A stretch of 64,000 nt of DNA from positions 682,001-746,000 of the forward strand of contig CAWENQ010000005.1 of NCBI GenBank assembly GCA_963810485.1. Direction: 5' to 3'. Below are positions 11,008 to 18,866 of this stretch, in pieces. Every line of letters starts with the position of its first letter. Within the stretch, counting starts at the first letter, position 1. The position numbers were made by a program, and so were the translations under genes. Under the pieces are notes generated by a model that was given only the letters and a program-made list of their open reading frames with translations, had not been told where the DNA came from and made no database searches. The DNA comes from DATKFM01 sp963810485 (GTDB lineage Bacteria > Pseudomonadota > Alphaproteobacteria > Dongiales > Dongiaceae).

Positions 11008-11423
11008 CATTACACGAACCTTCCCGCCCGCATAGCCGGATTCCCACCGGGGAGGTAAATCCGGTTTCCGATTAATACATTTAGATCAATAAGCTAGAAT
11101 TCTACGCGAAAGAATGACCCCTCTCCCCTTGCGGGAGAGGGGTAGGGGTGAGGGCTCTAACCAAGGCTTCAACCGCCACGTCCAACCACTGCCGTTCGCC
11201 AGCGTCCACATTGGACCCACTGGTCCCCGGAGCAGGCTCCGCGTCCGACAAGACATCCAGGGAAGCATAGCCAGCTACAAGCGAAGCTTCGCCCCCTTTC
11301 CATCGACAAAGGGGATCGCCTCTGCTATATCGCGCGCCTTCCCGCGAGTTGGGATTGCCGAAAGAAAGCGCGCCTTGCGCCGCCATCCAGCGCGGCCCAA
11401 GGCACGACCGAAAACCCCGGCGG
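11008..11423. other. Intergenic stretch between tetR promoter and tRNA-Lys
   Basis: About 400 bases without a credible gene. It holds one hairpin repeat (11118-11154). Open frames crossing it are artefacts of that repeat and of the tRNA. A promoter for the tRNA should be here but I cannot place it confidently. Confidence 0.6.
11118..11154. repeat. Hairpin repeat (CCCTCTCCC/GGGAGAGGG family), copy 1
   Basis: CCCCTCTCCCC followed after a short loop by GGGAGAGGGG, then GGGTGAGGG. It is a short copy of the family also seen at 26.1, 43.0, 43.2, 60.1 and 60.3 kb; the second inner hairpin is missing here. Confidence 0.75.
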
Positions 11424-11500
11424 GGGCGCATAGCTCAGTTGGTAGAGCAGCTGAACTCTTAATCAGCGGGTCGCAGGTTCGAGTCCTGCTGCGCCCACCA
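11424..11500 (+). tRNA. tRNA-Lys (anticodon CUU)
   Basis: Cloverleaf read by hand. The 7-bp acceptor is GGGCGCA/TGCGCCC, the D arm GCTC/GAGC, the anticodon stem GCTGA/TCAGC, the T arm GCAGG/CCTGC around TTCGAGT, and CCA is encoded. The anticodon CTT is flanked by CT and AA as in tRNA-Lys. The gene is 77 nt with CCA, one more than usual, because the anticodon loop is 8 nt (ACTCTTAA) instead of CTCTTAA. The extra A may be a sequence error, given the one-base insertions in nearby genes. Confidence 0.95.
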
Positions 11501-11566
11501 TTGCCGAGTATCCAGTGCAAGGTTCAGATTGTTGTCCTTCGCACGAACCGTGCCGGCAAATTCTCC

Positions 11567-12221
11567 TTAGGCCGCATTGCCATTCTTCAGCAGACCGACG
11601 AGCGGGTTCGGCGTGGGCGGTGCGATCCGCCGCAACGTATTGGTGTCACGGTGGTCGAACGCCGGCGTGTCTGCCCCGGACCGCCAGATCCGTGCGCGTC
11701 ACATAGGTCCAGCTGTCGTCGTCGTTGAAGGTGATGTCGATGCGGTAATAGTCGGTGCGAAACGCCGCCTCGAGGAACGTGGTCGAGCAGATCCCGAAGC
11801 GGGTGTCGCCGCGGCGCGCCTCCACCGAAATGCGTTTGTCGTCCGGCGCCGCCGTGCCGCCCGCCAGCACCACCTGACCGCGGGGAATGGCGATGGTCTG
11901 CATGATCAGTCCTGTGGCCGGTTCCCACAGCCAGTAACCGACTTGATCGTGGAAGGTGGTGGCTTCCTCCGGTGTGTTGATATGGATGTGGTAGCGCAGG
12001 CCATAGAGGAGCTGGGGGCCGTTGGGCTGCGGATCGATCGGCTCCATGCGGATATGTTCGCGGTATACGCGCCGTTCGGGGCCTTCCGCCTTCGGGCTGA
12101 GGTCCACGCCCTGATCCGACTGCCACACGCCGGCCAGGCGACGCAGCGGTCCCAGATTGGCCAGCGTATCCGGCGAGATATCGTCGGGCTCGGTAAAGAT
12201 GTCGTCGGGGATACTCGGCAT
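11567..12221 (-). pseudogene. Nitrobindin-like heme-binding beta-barrel (FABP family) protein, frameshift near C-terminus
   Basis: Small beta-barrel of the THAP4/nitrobindin type; family members bind heme and react with nitric oxide or peroxynitrite. The start is ATG 12221 with GAGGAA upstream. LAGVWQSDQGVD near residue 25 is the family's opening motif, followed by a strand-rich barrel. As given, the frame stops early after TDLAVRG. Removing one base near 11670 restores DTPAFDHRDTNTLRRI and a tail ending KNGNAA at 11567, about 217 residues in all. The restored TDLAVRG...DHRDTNTL ending fits the family, so the gene was intact until very recently or the base is an error. Confidence 0.8.
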
Positions 12222-12429
12222 GGGTTCCTCATGTGGCGCGCACGCGCCGAGCATGCGTGTTCGTCTTTGCGATGACAAGCAGCAGGCCAGCGGCGGCGAT
12301 ACCCGCTGCACCCGCAAGGGAACTGTCATGTTTTGCAGGGCTTTCGCGGCCATAGCCAGGGCCTGGCGTCCGGCTTTATCCTGGCCCGCTCTGCTAATCC
12401 GGCCGCTAGAGAAAAAATCTCGGGGAACC

Positions 12430-12456
12430 TGTCGATTCCCCGACTCTTCATTCGTC
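12430..12456 (+). promoter_or_regulatory. Candidate ECF42-type promoter (TGTCGA - 17 nt - CGTC)
   Basis: TGTCGA at 12430-12435 and CGTC at 12453-12456 are 17 nt apart, and the VOC gene starts 36 nt further on. From memory of published work on ECF42 sigma factors, their target motif is TGTCGA at -35 and CG(A/T)C at -10. A sigma factor of that type is the third gene downstream, so this would be an autoregulated promoter. The -35 lies in the loop of a perfect hairpin, TCGGGGAA/TTCCCCGA (12420-12443). Confidence 0.65.
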
Positions 12457-12491
12457 GTATCCCCATAAACCCGGTGCAAGAAGGAGCTCCC

Positions 12492-12917
12492 ATGCAAGTT
12501 CAGCCCTACCTGAATTTCGACGGCCGCTGCGAAGAGGCGATCGAATTCTACCGCCAGGCGCTCGGCGCCAAGGTCGAGATGATGTTGCGCAACAAGGAGA
12601 ATCCGCAGCCGCCGCCGCCAAGTTCAACCCCGCCCGGGAACGAGAACAAGATCTTGCATGCGAGCGTGCGCATCGGCGACACCGTCATCGGCGCGTCCGA
12701 CGGCTATTGCACCGGCAAGCCGGCGTTCCAGGGCATCACCCTGACATTGCAGGTCGCGAACGAAGCAGAGGCCGACCGGCTGTTCAATGCGCTCGCGAAC
12801 GGCGGCCAGGTGCAATTGCCGCTGACGCGCACCTTCTTCTCGCCGCGATTCGGCATGGTGAACGACCGTTTTGGCGTAGCCTGGATGGTGCTCGTCACCC
12901 CGGCCCCCGCCGCGTAA
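12492..12917 (+). CDS. VOC-family (PhnB-like) protein
   Basis: A 141-residue member of the vicinal oxygen chelate superfamily, PhnB-like branch: YLNFDGRCEEAIEFYRQALGA at the start, then RIGDTVIGASD and RFGMVNDRFGVAWMV at the end. Substrate unknown. AAGGAG precedes the ATG by 5 bases. It is the first gene of a set with a YciI/DGPF protein and an ECF sigma factor, the usual company of such proteins. Confidence 0.88.
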   Translation: MQVQPYLNFDGRCEEAIEFYRQALGAKVEMMLRNKENPQPPPPSSTPPGNENKILHASVRIGDTVIGASDGYCTGKPAFQGITLTLQVANEAEADRLFNALANGGQVQLPLTRTFFSPRFGMVNDRFGVAWMVLVTPAPAA

Positions 12918-12942
12918 CAGACTTCAGCAAGGAGATCGCAGC

Positions 12943-13359
12943 ATGCGTTTCATGATCGTCGTCAAGGCATCCAAGGAGTCCGAGGCCGGCGTCATGCCGG
13001 AAGAGAAGCTGATCGCCGCTATGGCGACCTATCATGAGGAGCTGGCAAAGGCCGGCGTGCTCCTGGACGGGACCGGACTGCATCCCAGCTCAAAGGGCTG
13101 GCGCATCAAATACAAGGGCGACAAGCGCACGGTTGTCGATGGGCCCTTCGCCGAGACGAAGGAGTTGATCGCCGGCTATACGCTGATCCAGGTGAAGTCG
13201 CGGGCCGAGGCGCTCGAATGGACCAAGCGTTTCCCCAATCCCCAGGGCGAGGGCCGCGATGCCGAGATCGAGGTGCGCCAGCTCTTCGAGCTCGAGGATT
13301 TCGAGCCCAACGCCGCCGTCGAGCGCTTCCGCGAACTCGATGCCAGCATGAAGAAGTAG
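12943..13359 (+). CDS. YciI family (DGPF domain) protein
   Basis: A 138-residue protein with the YciI ferredoxin-like fold: MRFMIVVKASKESEAG at the start, then GTGLHPSSKG and the name-giving VDGPFAETKELIAGYTLIQ. The His-Asp pair typical of the family is only partly evident. Genes of this type are characteristic neighbours of ECF42 sigma factors and are upregulated by them in Streptomyces. It lies 25 bases after the VOC gene with AAGGAG upstream. Its biochemical role is unknown. Confidence 0.9.
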   Translation: MRFMIVVKASKESEAGVMPEEKLIAAMATYHEELAKAGVLLDGTGLHPSSKGWRIKYKGDKRTVVDGPFAETKELIAGYTLIQVKSRAEALEWTKRFPNPQGEGRDAEIEVRQLFELEDFEPNAAVERFRELDASMKK

Positions 13360-13445
13360 GCGGCATTGCAGTGACTTGAGCAGGGCCGGCCGCCGATTGC
13401 GCGCCGGCCTTGCGCCATCCGGCAGAGATGCGCTAATCGGCGGCG

Positions 13446-14721
13446 GTGAACACCCCCGACCTCAACAGCACCATCGACGCCATCTGGAGAATCGAATCGC
13501 CGCGGCTGATCGCCGGCTTGGCGCGCATGCTGCGCGATGTCGGCTTGGCCGAAGAGCTGGCCCAGGATGCCCTCGTCACCGCGCTGGAGCGCTGGCCTGT
13601 CTCCGGCGTCCCGGAAAAGCCGGGTGCCTGGCTGATGGCGGCGGCGAAGAACCGGGCCATCGACCGCCTTCGCCACAAAAAGCTGCACACGCGCAAGGCG
13701 CCCGACATCGCCCAGGAGATCGAGGCGCGCCATGCCGAGTCCGCGCCGGATCCCGACGCAGCATTCGATGATGAAGTGGGCGACGATCTGCTGCGCCTGA
13801 TCTTCATCGCTTGCCATCCTGTGCTGCCGGCGGAGTCGCGCCTCGCCCTCACGCTCCGACTGATCGGTGGCCTGTCGGTGCCGGAAATTGCCCGCGCCTT
13901 CCTGGTGCCGGAGGCGACCATCGCCCAGCGCATCGTCCGCGCCAAGCGCACCCTGGCCAAGGCCGGCGCCGCCTTCGAACTGCCCCGCGGTGCGGAACTT
14001 GCTCGAACGGTTGTCGTCGGTGCTCGAAGTCATCTACCTCATCTTCAACGAAGGCTATGCGGCGACGGCGGGCGAAGACTGGCTGCGGCCGGCGCTCTGC
14101 GATGAGGCGCTCCGCCTCGGCCGCATTCTCAGCGAGCTCGCGCCCGATGAGCCGGAGGTCCACGGCCTCGTTGCCCTGATGGAGATCCAAGCCTCGCGCA
14201 ACGCCGCCCGCGTCGGCTCATCCGGCGAGCCGGTACTGCTGCTGGATCAGGACCGCCGGCGCTGGGACTATCTCCTCATCCGCCGCGGACTGGCGGCTCT
14301 CGACCGGGTCGTGAAGCTTGGCGGCGCCCATGGCCGCTACGCGCTGCAAGCCGCCATTGCCGCCAGCCACGCCCGCGCCGCCACTGCGGACAACACAGAC
14401 TGGCCTCGCATTGCCGCGCTCTACGCCGAGCTGTCCCGCGTCACGCCATCGCCCATCGTGGAGCTCAACCGCGCCGTTGCCGTGAGCATGGCCCAAGGCC
14501 CGGCCGCGGGCCTCGACCTCGTCGATGCGCTGGCCGCCGAACCTTCGCTGAAGAACTATCACCTCCTGCCCAGCGTCCGCGGCGACTTGCTGGCGAAACT
14601 CGGCCGCAAATCCGAAGCCCGCGCCGAATTCGAACTGGCGGCCTCGCTGACGCAGAACGCGCGAGAACGCAAACTGCTGCTCGATCGGGCCGCGGCTTGC
14701 CGCATTGCAGGTGATCGATGA
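13446..14721 (+). pseudogene. ECF42-type RNA polymerase sigma factor, one-base frameshift
   Basis: Sigma-70 family factor with a long C-terminal extension, directing transcription of its own DGPF operon. The N-terminal half has region 2 (LAEELAQDALVTALERW, then AWLMAAAKNRAIDRLR) and region 4 (LSVPEIARAFLVPEATIAQRI). The C-terminal half, with VIYLIFNEGYAAT and a TPR-like region (VELNRAVAVSMAQGP, then YHLLPSVRGDLL), reads in the next frame. An extra base near 14003, in GCTCGAACGG, explains the break; removing it gives a typical 424-residue protein. The start is GTG 13446. The stop overlaps a 32-codon ORF as ATGA. Confidence 0.85.
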
Positions 14722-14816
14722 GTTTTAGCGCCGTCCGCGAAGGCTATGGCGCGGCCAGCAATGCCTACCTACATCTCATCTGCCCGCTACTGCTGCCATC
14801 AACGGAGGGCCCGTGA
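14718..14816 (+). CDS. Possible 32-residue linking ORF
   Basis: This short frame starts at an ATG overlapping the sigma-factor stop (ATGA) and stops at a TGA overlapping the cbpA GTG (GTGA). The product begins [17 protein letters not shown] and ends PSTEGP; no family is recognised. The double overlap would allow translational coupling, but codon use is unremarkable and the frame could be chance. Confidence 0.25.
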   Translation: MSFSAVREGYGAASNAYLHLICPLLLPSTEGP

Positions 14817-15718
14817 GAGACCCCTACGAAATCCTCGGCGTCGAAAAGACCGCCTCGGCGGACGAGATCCAGAAAGCGTACCGCCGCCTGGCCAAGAAGC
14901 TGCATCCCGACCTCAATCCCGGCAACAAGGAGGCGGAGGAGCGCTTCAAAGAAGTCACCGCGGCCAACGGTTTGCTATCGGACCCTGACAAGCGCCGGCG
15001 TTTCGACAGCGGCGAGATCGACGCTTCCGGCGCCGAACGGCCGCGGGAGCGCTACTACCGGGACTATGCCGGCGAGCAGGCGGCCGGCGGCGCCTACGAG
15101 GATCCATCGGCCTTTGCAGACCTTGCCGATATGGACGATCTCCTGGCGCAAATATTGGGACGGCAGGCACGGCAGGCGCGGCGCGGCCGCGGCGCGGATC
15201 TGCATTACCGCCTGGCAATCGAGTTTCTCGACGCGGTCAACGGCGCTGTCCAACGGCTGACGCTGCCGGAGGGCGGAACCCTCGACGTGACTATTCCCGC
15301 GGGCCTGCAGGACGGACAGACGCTCCGCCTGCGCGGCAAGGGCGCGCCGGCCCTGGGCGAGGGCGATCCGGGCGATGCGTTGGTGGAGATCTCGATCAAG
15401 CCGCACCGCTTTTTCACCCGGCAAGGCAGCGATATCCATCTCGAGCTGCCGGTCACGCTGGCGGAGGCGGCGCTGGGCGCGCGCATCAGGGTGCCGACGC
15501 CGTCGGGCCCTGTCATGCTGACGGTGCCGAAGGGATCGAACACGGGATCTATCTTGCGGCTCAAGGGCAAGGGCGTCGCCGGCCCCGGCAGTCCGGGCGA
15601 CCAGCTGATCAAGCTCAAGGTGATGCTGCCGGACCAGCCGGACCCCGAGCTGGAAACTTTCCTCAGCAACTGGAAACCGGGAGAGCGCTACAACCCGCGC
15701 CGGGACATGCAGCCATGA
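14813..15718 (+). CDS. cbpA: DnaJ-class co-chaperone CbpA
   Basis: Cytoplasmic Hsp40 that stimulates DnaK. The 301-residue protein has a J-domain (DPYEILGV, then HPD at about residue 33 in KKLHPDLNP), a short linker without a zinc finger, and two C-terminal substrate-binding barrels ([18 protein letters not shown], and [10 protein letters not shown]). Absence of the CXXCXGXG zinc region separates it from DnaJ proper. The start is GTG 14813 preceded by GGAGGG. Its stop overlaps cbpM (ATGA), a standard arrangement. Confidence 0.92.
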   Translation: MRDPYEILGVEKTASADEIQKAYRRLAKKLHPDLNPGNKEAEERFKEVTAANGLLSDPDKRRRFDSGEIDASGAERPRERYYRDYAGEQAAGGAYEDPSAFADLADMDDLLAQILGRQARQARRGRGADLHYRLAIEFLDAVNGAVQRLTLPEGGTLDVTIPAGLQDGQTLRLRGKGAPALGEGDPGDALVEISIKPHRFFTRQGSDIHLELPVTLAEAALGARIRVPTPSGPVMLTVPKGSNTGSILRLKGKGVAGPGSPGDQLIKLKVMLPDQPDPELETFLSNWKPGERYNPRRDMQP

Positions 15719-16131
15719 TCATCAGCAAACGGGAATTTCTTGTTCGCGCGCAACTGGATCAGGAAACACTCGAAGTCTGGATCGCCGAGGAATGGCTGGT
15801 CCCCGGCGGAACCGCGGCCGAGCTGCACTTCTCCGAAGCCGACCTGGCGCGGGCGGAGCTGATCCGCGACCTGAAACGGGACCTCGGCGTCAATGACGAG
15901 GGCGTCGGCGTCATCCTGAGCCTGCTGGACCAGGTGCACAGCCTTCGCACCGTGCTGGCCGAGGTGCTGCAGTCGGTGCGGGCGCGCGCGTCGGCGCCTG
16001 CTGGCGATTCGACGGTGGGCGGGAATGGCGAACGGGGAATAGCTGCGGGACGGCCGATTCGGCCAGCGCGAGCAGGCTCCGACTCGAGATTTTTTCAATG
16101 GGTTCCCGGGCCATTCCCCTTGCTCGGGTGA
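15715..16131 (+). CDS. cbpM: Chaperone modulator CbpM
   Basis: Small MerR-fold protein that binds the J-domain of CbpA and restrains it. The first 100 residues or so fit Cbp[21 protein letters not shown] and [18 protein letters not shown], then [12 protein letters not shown]. The last 35 residues or so are low in conservation and rich in Gly/Pro/Arg, making it longer (138) than usual (about 100-110), and the end overlaps the opposing gene by 37 bases. A late frameshift could have removed the normal stop. Coupled to cbpA by ATGA. Confidence 0.85.
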   Translation: MIISKREFLVRAQLDQETLEVWIAEEWLVPGGTAAELHFSEADLARAELIRDLKRDLGVNDEGVGVILSLLDQVHSLRTVLAEVLQSVRARASAPAGDSTVGGNGERGIAAGRPIRPARAGSDSRFFQWVPGPFPLLG

Positions 16132-16409
16132 TCGTGTGCGGGACTCTTCGCTGTATCCTGCAACCGTTCAATCTCGTCGATTGCCGCCGGATACAGGGAG
16201 CAGGCAACCGAGATGAACTTCAGCGCATTGTCGAGCATCATGGCATTGTGATCGCGTTGATGCTTCTCGTCTAGACCCAGATAGTCCGCCAATGGTCTCG
16301 CATCATGGCCATCAATGCCCTTTGCCACGAATGTCAGATAGTCGACCACACCCAGCCTTCGGGTGTTTTCGATCCATATGCGAGCGGCGGTAATGTCTTC
16401 GGGGGTCAT
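16095..16409 (-). CDS. Hypothetical protein
   Basis: A 104-residue soluble protein, not recognised. It begins MTPEDITAARIWIENTRRLG, has DYLGLDEKHQRDHNAMMLDNALKF in the middle and a charged C-terminus. It is the last of four minus-strand genes (Crp/Fnr, zinc ribbon, response regulator, this one), 23 bases after the response regulator, so it may share its transcript. Confidence 0.55.
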   Translation of the reverse strand: MTPEDITAARIWIENTRRLGVVDYLTFVAKGIDGHDARPLADYLGLDEKHQRDHNAMMLDNALKFISVACSLYPAAIDEIERLQDTAKSPAHDHPSKGNGPGTH

Positions 16410-16432
16410 GACTGATTTCCGGTGGGCCTAAA

Positions 16433-16801
16433 TCAAGAATGCTTTCGCTCGGCGACAAGTTCCGCGACAGTCTGCGCCATCTCGGCACTGGCGAAGGGTT
16501 TGCGGATTACGGGCTGCTTCCGGTGCCGCGGTGGAATACGATGATCGCTGTAGCTCGTCATGAAGACGAAGGGTACGCCGTGATCTGCCAACGCATCGGC
16601 AATTTGGAAGGAGTCGCCGTCGCCAAGCTTGATGTCCAGAATTGCGCAATCGATCGTGGTCCCCGTGCAAAGGCACAGACCATCGGAGAGAGACAGTGCC
16701 GGGCCCAACACGATCGCGCCTTCCCGCGTCAGCGTCATCAAGAGTTCTAAGGCGATGTATGCCTCGTCTTGGACGACAAGTATATGGCAGTCCGAAAGCA
16801 T
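16433..16801 (-). CDS. Stand-alone response regulator (CheY-like receiver)
   Basis: A 122-residue single receiver domain with no output domain. Phospho-acceptor Asp lies in CAILDIKLGDG, the switch Thr in VFMTSYSD, and the conserved Lys in VIRKPF. The first acidic-pocket residue is unusual: ILVVQDE has Gln where most have Glu or Asp, leaving a single pocket Asp. Such proteins work in phosphorelays or bind partners directly. No histidine kinase is nearby. Confidence 0.88.
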   Translation of the reverse strand: MLSDCHILVVQDEAYIALELLMTLTREGAIVLGPALSLSDGLCLCTGTTIDCAILDIKLGDGDSFQIADALADHGVPFVFMTSYSDHRIPPRHRKQPVIRKPFASAEMAQTVAELVAERKHS

Positions 16802-16841
16802 GAGCTCGCCTCGGCGGTCTCAGTGACTTAGATCTACGGCC

Positions 16842-17048
16842 TCATGACTTCAATTGCAGGTGCAGCTTTTCACGAACCGTCGAGCTCGACTGACTCGAGT
16901 TGCCGTTCGGCGTATTCGCGGTAGTCATCGCAGATTTCTCGAACCGCGTCGCTTTCCCGCATTTTGTGCATTGCGCCAGCGTATTGTTGTCTGGCGTCAT
17001 ATGCAGGAAAAATGAATTGCCGCCGCAATCCCGGCACACGAATTTCAT
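16842..17048 (-). CDS. Small zinc-ribbon protein
   Basis: A 68-residue protein with CRDCGG near the N-terminus and CTKCGK about 19 residues later: two CXXC knuckles that make a zinc ribbon. The C-terminal half is Ser/Thr/Asn-rich and probably disordered. GGAGGT precedes the start. No specific family is recognised. It lies between the response regulator and the Crp/Fnr gene on the same strand. Confidence 0.65.
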   Translation of the reverse strand: MKFVCRDCGGNSFFLHMTPDNNTLAQCTKCGKATRFEKSAMTTANTPNGNSSQSSSTVREKLHLQLKS

Positions 17049-17154
17049 CGCGGACCTCCCAGGTCTCAGCCCAATGCGAAATCAGGGCGCGGTTATGACG
17101 ATGCTGTCAATTTGCAAAGGGTACGAAATCGCACAATATGCGGGCGCGATCAGC

Positions 17155-17174
17155 CGAGTATTCTTCGATACTCG
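17155..17174. repeat. Perfect hairpin with UUCG-containing loop
   Basis: CGAGTAT/ATACTCG arms around TCTTCG, 50 bases downstream of the Crp/Fnr stop. A U-tract is lacking, so it is a weak terminator candidate. Confidence 0.4.
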
Positions 17175-17225
17175 CCTTCCGCAATGCCGTACGCGCCATT
17201 GGATACTTCCTTCAGCCCATCGCGA

Positions 17226-17854
17226 TCAATCATGAAGATTCCGCCGCGCTTTGGCTTCTATCAGTCCGCGCTTTTCAAGAAGGCGGAGGGCCACGGTCAC
17301 TCCCGCCCGACGCACGCCGAGCATCGTCGCAATGAATTCGTGCGTGAGTTCCGAGTTGATCGCTGTCCTGGCGGTCGTGTGCCATGAGCAGCCACCGCGC
17401 CAGCCGCTCTTCGATCTTGCTGCGGGCATTGGTCAGCGCTGTTTGGCCGGTCTGGATCATGAATGTGTGGCACCATTGCAGAAGAGTTTTTTGCAATGTC
17501 GCGCTCTTCGCGATGGCCGCCAGCAGATTGACGACACCGATACGTTGCCCCGCGCCGGCGCCCTGCATGAATGTATCGTGCGGAGAGCGATCAGAACCCA
17601 TGATCACCGCGAGCCCGGTGACACCCTCGCGCCCAATGAGACCGACTTCGACGCTGCGCTCGGAGACACCATCCGCCACGACCGAGGCAAAACCGCGTCT
17701 CCACGAAATAGGCGAACTCGATCGGTCTGCCGCGCCGTTCAAGATATCTGAGGACGGGCAAGTCGACCTGTTGCAGGTGAGGCGTCACCAGTTGGGCGTC
17801 GGCCGCGGACAAACGCGACAAGATTTTGTTTTTGGTGCCGACTTCATCGGCCAT
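17226..17854 (-). pseudogene. Crp/Fnr-family regulator, two frameshifts
   Basis: Cyclic-nucleotide-binding-type sensor plus winged helix-turn-helix. Read-through of three frames gives a coherent 210-residue protein: start MADEVGTKNKILSRL (ATG 17854, GGAGGT upstream), a cNMP-fold core with VEVGLIGREGVTGLAVIMG, then the DNA-binding end THEFIATMLGVRRAGVTVAL. The frame breaks near 17695 and near 17375; one-base corrections restore both. No Fe-S cysteine set of FNR type is seen. The family includes stress and microaerobic regulators, but the ligand is not evident. Confidence 0.78.
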
Positions 17855-18428
17855 GGCGCACCTCCATGAAAGAAGGTGCCAACGGCGGATTTTCGCCGGT
17901 AGGCGGTTTCGCCGATTTCATCGCTGATACTCCCGTAGTACAGGGTAGATCGGCGCACGCGAGCGGCGCTGTCTTCACCCCAGAAGGGAGATTTCCAACA
18001 CTGACTGTGTGTCTATAGGCCTTGAGACGGCCACAACCGCATAGCGCGGCGCGCTCGTGTCATATGCCGAGCATCCGACTGGTTCTTCATAAGCACACGA
18101 TTTGCATCGGAAGTCACGTCCGATGGGAAACTTCGTCGCATACGGTTCCGTACACAAATGCCCCAATGAATGGATCCTGCCTTTAGCGGCCATGCGCCGC
18201 GCCGACTGATCCAGGCAACACCATGGTAAACAAGCCGAATTCCCGGCTTTCTAACGCGCACCTTGCTTATTTGCCGCCCTATCCCTATATAGACGCCATC
18301 AAACTCCCACGGGCCAGTTCGCTCCGCCCACGCCTTTCCAAGCGCCGGACCAAGTGACCTTCCCTGTAAGTTCGATCCGACGCGCGATCGTCGCGCGGCG
18401 GCACTGCTTGGTTTGGAGAAAACAACCT
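17855..18428. other. Intergenic stretch upstream of Crp/Fnr gene and cspA
   Basis: About 570 bases. The left side should hold the minus-strand promoter of the Crp/Fnr gene, the right side the cspA promoter and its 5' leader. A 72-codon minus frame at 17975-18193 has no family features. I see no other structure. Confidence 0.5.
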
Positions 18429-18635
18429 ATGCAAAACGGTACAGTAAAGTGGTTTAACCCGGCGAAGGGCTTCGGCTTCATCACCCCGGTCGATGGTTCG
18501 AAGGACGTCTTCGTGCACATCTCGGCGGTTGAGCGTTCCGAGCTCGGCACCCTCAGCGAAGGCCAGAAGATCAGCTTCGATCTCGAGCGCGGCCAGCAGG
18601 GCAAGGTTTCGGCGGTCAATCTGAAGGCTGCCTAA
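18429..18635 (+). CDS. cspA: Cold-shock protein (CspA family)
   Basis: A 68-residue OB-fold RNA/DNA chaperone. Both nucleic-acid-binding motifs are present: RNP1 as KGFGFITP and RNP2 as VFVHISAV. I chose ATG 18429, which gives the canonical [11 protein letters not shown] start, over an in-frame ATG 75 bases upstream. A strong terminator follows, so it is a monocistronic unit. Whether it is cold-induced cannot be told from sequence. Confidence 0.95.
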   Translation: MQNGTVKWFNPAKGFGFITPVDGSKDVFVHISAVERSELGTLSEGQKISFDLERGQQGKVSAVNLKAA

Positions 18636-18656
18636 AGCCACGAGCTAGACCTACAG

Positions 18657-18697
18657 AGGGCGGGGCGCCGGAAGGCGCTCCGCCCTTTTGCTTTTTT
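18657..18697 (+). terminator. Rho-independent terminator of cspA
   Basis: A 12-bp GC stem, GGGCGGGGCGCC pairing with GGCGCTCCGCCC (one G-T pair) around GGAA or so, followed by TTTTGCTTTTTT. It lies 21 bases after the cspA stop. Confidence 0.85.
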
Positions 18698-18866
18698 GGC
18701 CTCCGCATCCCGCTAACGCCCGGGCGAATTCCTTACGGCTGTTTCTCGCAGAATCACCGGCCCGCTCGCCAATTCGGCGGTGCTGTTGGAGCCCTCCGCC
18801 ATCGTCTATCCTGGTCTCTGCCGAAATTGCCGGCGGAATTACGTCCAGAACATCGCGGGGGCTGTC

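Noticed and set aside
10357..11047. Apparent fusion of TetR to the MFS/acyltransferase protein in one 1371-codon frame
   Set aside because: The fusion arises only because of the frameshift in tetR. With the base removed, tetR ends at an ATGA overlap with the next start, and the linking peptide in the fused frame has no homology.
11102..11431. 109-codon minus-strand ORF ending ALTPTPLPQGERG
   Set aside because: The TPTPLPQGERG string is the translation of the CCCTCTCCC repeat, and the rest has no family features.
11275..11520. 81-codon minus-strand ORF containing RSRTRTCDPLIKSSAALPTEL
   Set aside because: This is the well-known spurious translation of the antisense strand of a tRNA gene; it covers the tRNA-Lys here.
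17975..18193. 72-codon minus ORF with a CKSC motif
   Set aside because: Only one CXXC, no ribosome site, overlapping alternative frames; too weak to call a gene.
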